Assembly (NCBI GenBank): GCA_020057015.1
Contig: JAGVGS010000070.1
Span: 1-6,169 of the forward strand
DNA: 6,169 bases
Reading direction: 5' to 3'
From: Candidatus Omnitrophota bacterium
GTDB lineage: Bacteria; Omnitrophota; Gorgyraeia; Aquiviventales; Aquiviventaceae
The notes below the pieces were generated by a model that saw only the letters and a program-made list of their open reading frames with translations, had not been told where the DNA came from and made no database searches. Made by a program: the position numbers and the translations under genes. Below are positions 5,185 to 6,169 of this stretch, in pieces (within the stretch, counting starts at the first letter, position 1; each line of letters starts with the position of its first letter).

Positions 5185-6169
5185 TATCGGGCGCCTCTGG
5201 GAGAGGGGAGATTGCGGCGCACTTCAGGCAGCAGCCGCTGGGCCAAAGTATTGCGCGGATCGCGCCTGAGCACCTGCTCAAAGCACCCTGCCGCCTTTTC
5301 AAACTCAGACACCACATGGTACAGGGCGCACAGCGCGCCCAGATCCACGAGGTCATCATTGCCCAGGGCAAAGGAGGCTTCGTACGCTTCGATGGCCTCT
5401 GGATATTTATTCTCGCCGTGGTAAAAATTGCCTAGTCGGGCATGGGGCTCTGGGTCAAGCGGCGCGATTTGCATGGCTCGCTGATAGGCCTTCAGGGCTT
5501 CGGGCTTGCGGCCAGACCGGCCAAGAGCGAATCCCAGCCCCAAGTAGGAGGAGACGCGTTCCGGCTGAAGACGCACGGTATGTGCGTAGGTATGCGCCGC
5601 CTGCTCGTAGGCGCCCACCAACCCGTAGCAATACGCCAGCCGGTCGAGCGCCTTGAAATTATCAGGATTGAGCAGCAAGGCCGCTTCGAAGAGGGCTGCC
5701 GCCTGATGCGCATCACCCAGCTTCTCGATCAAGACGTGGTCCAAATGCGTGATGTAGAACTCATCCTCCAGCGCGGCCTCAAAGGCGGCGCGGATCATAC
5801 GATATTCATTGAGGAGATCACCTCGCTCGCTGTAGAGCACCGCGGCCCAGCGGTTGGCTTCGGCGTTGCGGGGGTTGATCGCCAGCGCCTGCTGGATCGC
5901 AGCGAGGGCCTTCTGGGGGCGGTTGGCCTTGTCCTGCATGATCCCGATGCTCAGCCAGGCGTCATCGGGATGATCGTTCACCGCAATGGCTTGCTTGGCA
6001 TACCGAGTCACCAAACGACTTTGTGCAGGATCTAGAATGCGTAGATAGCGGTAATAATGCGCCAGCACACACGGGCCGACCGCGGGCTTGCGACTTGATA
6101 ACTGCCCCGTGGTTTCCAGCACCGTGAGATATGTCGTCCAGCGGGGTTCCCATCGCACCGGCGAGAGGC
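5184..6169 (-). CDS. TPR-repeat protein, N-terminus beyond window edge
   Basis: The open frame runs from the right edge to the TAA at 5186-5184, about 328 visible codons. The first possible internal start is a GTG at 6158 with no ribosome binding site. The codons before it are also open, so the true start is most likely outside the window. The visible protein is built almost wholly of tetratricopeptide repeats, about seven units. Typical pieces are AWLSIGIMQDKANRPQKALA, LDRLAYCYGLVGAYEQAA, SYLGLGFALGRSGRKPEALK and HARLGNFYHGENKYPEAIEA, each followed by a LNPDN- or IAPLDP-type turn. No catalytic motif is visible in this part. It ends in a basic NLPSPRGAR tail and is coupled by TAATG to the membrane TPR gene, so the pair probably forms one membrane-associated scaffold. 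An enzymatic or membrane domain at the missing N-terminus cannot be excluded. Confidence 0.85.
   Translation of the reverse strand, partial: LSPVRWEPRWTTYLTVLETTGQLSSRKPAVGPCVLAHYYRYLRILDPAQSRLVTRYAKQAIAVNDHPDDAWLSIGIMQDKANRPQKALAAIQQALAINPRNAEANRWAAVLYSERGDLLNEYRMIRAAFEAALEDEFYITHLDHVLIEKLGDAHQAAALFEAALLLNPDNFKALDRLAYCYGLVGAYEQAAHTYAHTVRLQPERVSSYLGLGFALGRSGRKPEALKAYQRAMQIAPLDPEPHARLGNFYHGENKYPEAIEAYEASFALGNDDLVDLGALCALYHVVSEFEKAAGCFEQVLRRDPRNTLAQRLLPEVRRNLPSPRGAR

Overview
All eight genes seen here lie on the minus strand, so transcription runs from right to left. The sequence is GC-rich (roughly 60% by eye) and compact. Several gene junctions overlap or nearly touch (TAATG at 5184, ATGA at 591-594, a 3-nt gap at 427-429). 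An AsmA-like protein, a secreted protein with a PEP-CTERM sorting tail and a good sigma-54 promoter together point to a diderm (Gram-negative) bacterium with an exosortase system. A nickel superoxide dismutase also fits an aquatic or sediment lineage such as Omnitrophota, Planctomycetota, NC10, Nitrospirota or a deltaproteobacterial group. The sequence alone does not settle the phylum. I see no tRNA, rRNA, CRISPR array or insertion sequence.

Right part (4147-6169): two genes for tetratricopeptide-repeat (TPR) proteins, coupled through a TAATG stop/start overlap. The first is cut by the right edge of the window. The second has three predicted membrane segments ahead of its TPRs.

Middle (3255-4160): a nickel superoxide dismutase unit. 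sodN carries the nickel-hook motif behind a 22-residue propeptide. sodX, 28 nt downstream, encodes the S26-family protease expected to remove that propeptide and expose the His that binds nickel. A housekeeping-type promoter with a perfect TATAAT and a strong Shine-Dalgarno sequence precede sodN.

Left-middle (2380-3192): a secreted lamin-tail-domain protein with a proline-rich linker and a PEP-CTERM anchor. A near-perfect -24/-12 sigma-54 promoter lies upstream. A 13-bp hairpin followed by a T-tract sits between that promoter and the ribosome binding site. It may end the sodNX transcript or attenuate the leader. Sigma-54 control of PEP-CTERM genes is known from exosortase systems (PrsK/PrsR), so this is the most interesting regulatory arrangement in the window.

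Left part (1-2353): an AsmA-family protein with a TATAAT box almost touching its start codon, then a 54-residue helical protein overlapping it by ATGA, then the start of a beta-repeat protein that runs off the left edge. The last two are in the same frame, separated by one amber codon. I found no clearly new multi-gene system. The best leads are the sigma-54/hairpin leader of the PEP-CTERM gene and the unexplained genes after the AsmA homologue.
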